From contig UQRG01000091.1 in assembly GCA_900543365.1 (NCBI GenBank), positions 1 through 6,381 on the forward strand: 6,381 nucleotides of DNA. Direction: 5' to 3'. The stretch is from an uncultured Eubacterium sp. (GTDB lineage: Bacteria > Bacillota > Clostridia > Lachnospirales > CAG-274). The position numbers were made by a program, and so were the translations under genes. Below, one piece after another: positions 5,779 to 6,381 of the stretch (the stretch's first letter is position 1; each line of letters starts with the position of its first letter). The notes beneath the pieces were generated by a model, which made no database searches, had not been told where the DNA came from, and saw only the letters and a program-made list of their open reading frames with translations.

Positions 5779-6381
5779 ATGTTAACCGTTCTTGATTTAG
5801 AATTTAATCAAGCCTACGATTTTGGAGATGACAGTAGCACAGTTGAACCAAATCCAAAATGTAGATTTGAGATAATACAAATAGGTGCAGTAAAAGTTGA
5901 TAACCATTTTAAGGTACATGACAAGTTTAATATTTATATTAAACCAACTCTCTATCCTAGAATTCACCCTTATGTTGAAAAAATAACAGGATTTAAAACA
6001 GAAGATTTCAGCTTTTCACCAAGATTTAAAGAAGCTTATTCAAAATTTAGATATTTCTTAGGCAATGATATAGTTTTAGGTACTTGGGGATATAGTGATA
6101 TTAAAGCACTTTTTAGAAATATTACATTTAACGATATTATGGAACCACCTATTATTATAAATTATGTTGATATACAAAAAATTGCCACAAAATATCTTAA
6201 ATATAATAGAGGCGGTGCTATTGGATTAAAAAATGCTGTAGATGCTCTTAATATAACTATTGACGAAAACAAGCATTTTCATAATGCCCTAGGTGATGCC
6301 TACTACACTGCCAAAGTTCTTGAAACAATTAATCCAAAAGAATTGCCTATTAGAATATTTAATTCAAAACATATAAAATAA
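5779..6381 (+). CDS. DEDDh-family 3'-5' exonuclease (RNase T/ERI-1/KapD-like)
   Basis: The product is a complete 200-residue single-domain exonuclease predicted to remove nucleotides from 3' ends using two metal ions, in the cytoplasm; no signal or membrane segment is visible. The three exonuclease motifs are present. Exo I is LDLEFN with Asp6 and Glu8, Exo II is GTWGYSD with Asp107, and Exo III is HFHNALGDA with His168 and Asp173. The histidine five residues before the last aspartate defines the DEDDh subgroup. The motif arrangement and the opening VLDLEFNQ resemble ERI-1/KapD-type enzymes more than the DNA polymerase epsilon subunit. RNA is the more likely substrate, but sequence alone cannot settle RNA against DNA. 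The gene starts eight bases after the regulator stop and is probably transcribed with it. Its stop is the last codon of the window, so any terminator lies outside. Confidence 0.9.
   Translation: MLTVLDLEFNQAYDFGDDSSTVEPNPKCRFEIIQIGAVKVDNHFKVHDKFNIYIKPTLYPRIHPYVEKITGFKTEDFSFSPRFKEAYSKFRYFLGNDIVLGTWGYSDIKALFRNITFNDIMEPPIIINYVDIQKIATKYLKYNRGGAIGLKNAVDALNITIDENKHFHNALGDAYYTAKVLETINPKELPIRIFNSKHIK

Overview
The window looks like a low-G+C (roughly one-third G+C by eye) anaerobic member of the Clostridia, most likely Lachnospiraceae. The reasons are strong AGGAGG ribosome-binding sites, heavy use of AGA and A/T-ending codons, and a five-gene sodium-pump decarboxylase operon of a kind I associate with gut Lachnospiraceae. 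The family assignment is an inference from style and gene content.

Positions 1-4778 hold a tightly packed operon read on the minus strand. In transcription order it encodes an acyl-CoA-type biotin-dependent carboxyltransferase (4778-3399), a small membrane gamma subunit OadG (3386-3021), a free-standing biotin carrier protein (3008-2592), the sodium-translocating beta subunit OadB (2571-1345) and an OadA/pyruvate-carboxylase-type carboxyltransferase (1329 to beyond the left edge). Gaps are 12-20 bases and each internal gene has its own Shine-Dalgarno sequence, often overlapping the stop codon before it. No biotin carboxylase is present. The set therefore fits biotin-dependent decarboxylation, or carboxyl transfer between an acyl-CoA and a keto acid, coupled to Na+ export, and does not fit ATP-driven carboxylation.

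Positions 4779-4926 are a 148-base, AT-rich divergent intergenic region with two short perfect palindromes, one of which has the T-N11-A form of LysR-type operators.

Positions 4927-6381 are read on the plus strand. First comes a LysR-family regulator broken in its DNA-binding domain: the start of the helix-turn-helix and the rest of the protein are in different frames, and the block holding the recognition helix is missing. The arithmetic fits one 62-base deletion between two GCAGCT copies. Eight bases later comes a complete DEDDh-type 3'-5' exonuclease (5779-6381), probably co-transcribed with the regulator.

The most interesting points are the two unrelated carboxyltransferases apparently sharing one biotin carrier and one Na+ pump, the altered active-site glycine motifs of the acyl-CoA-type subunit, and the loss of the neighbouring regulator beside an otherwise intact operon. 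No RNA genes, CRISPR arrays, insertion sequences or convincing terminators were seen.
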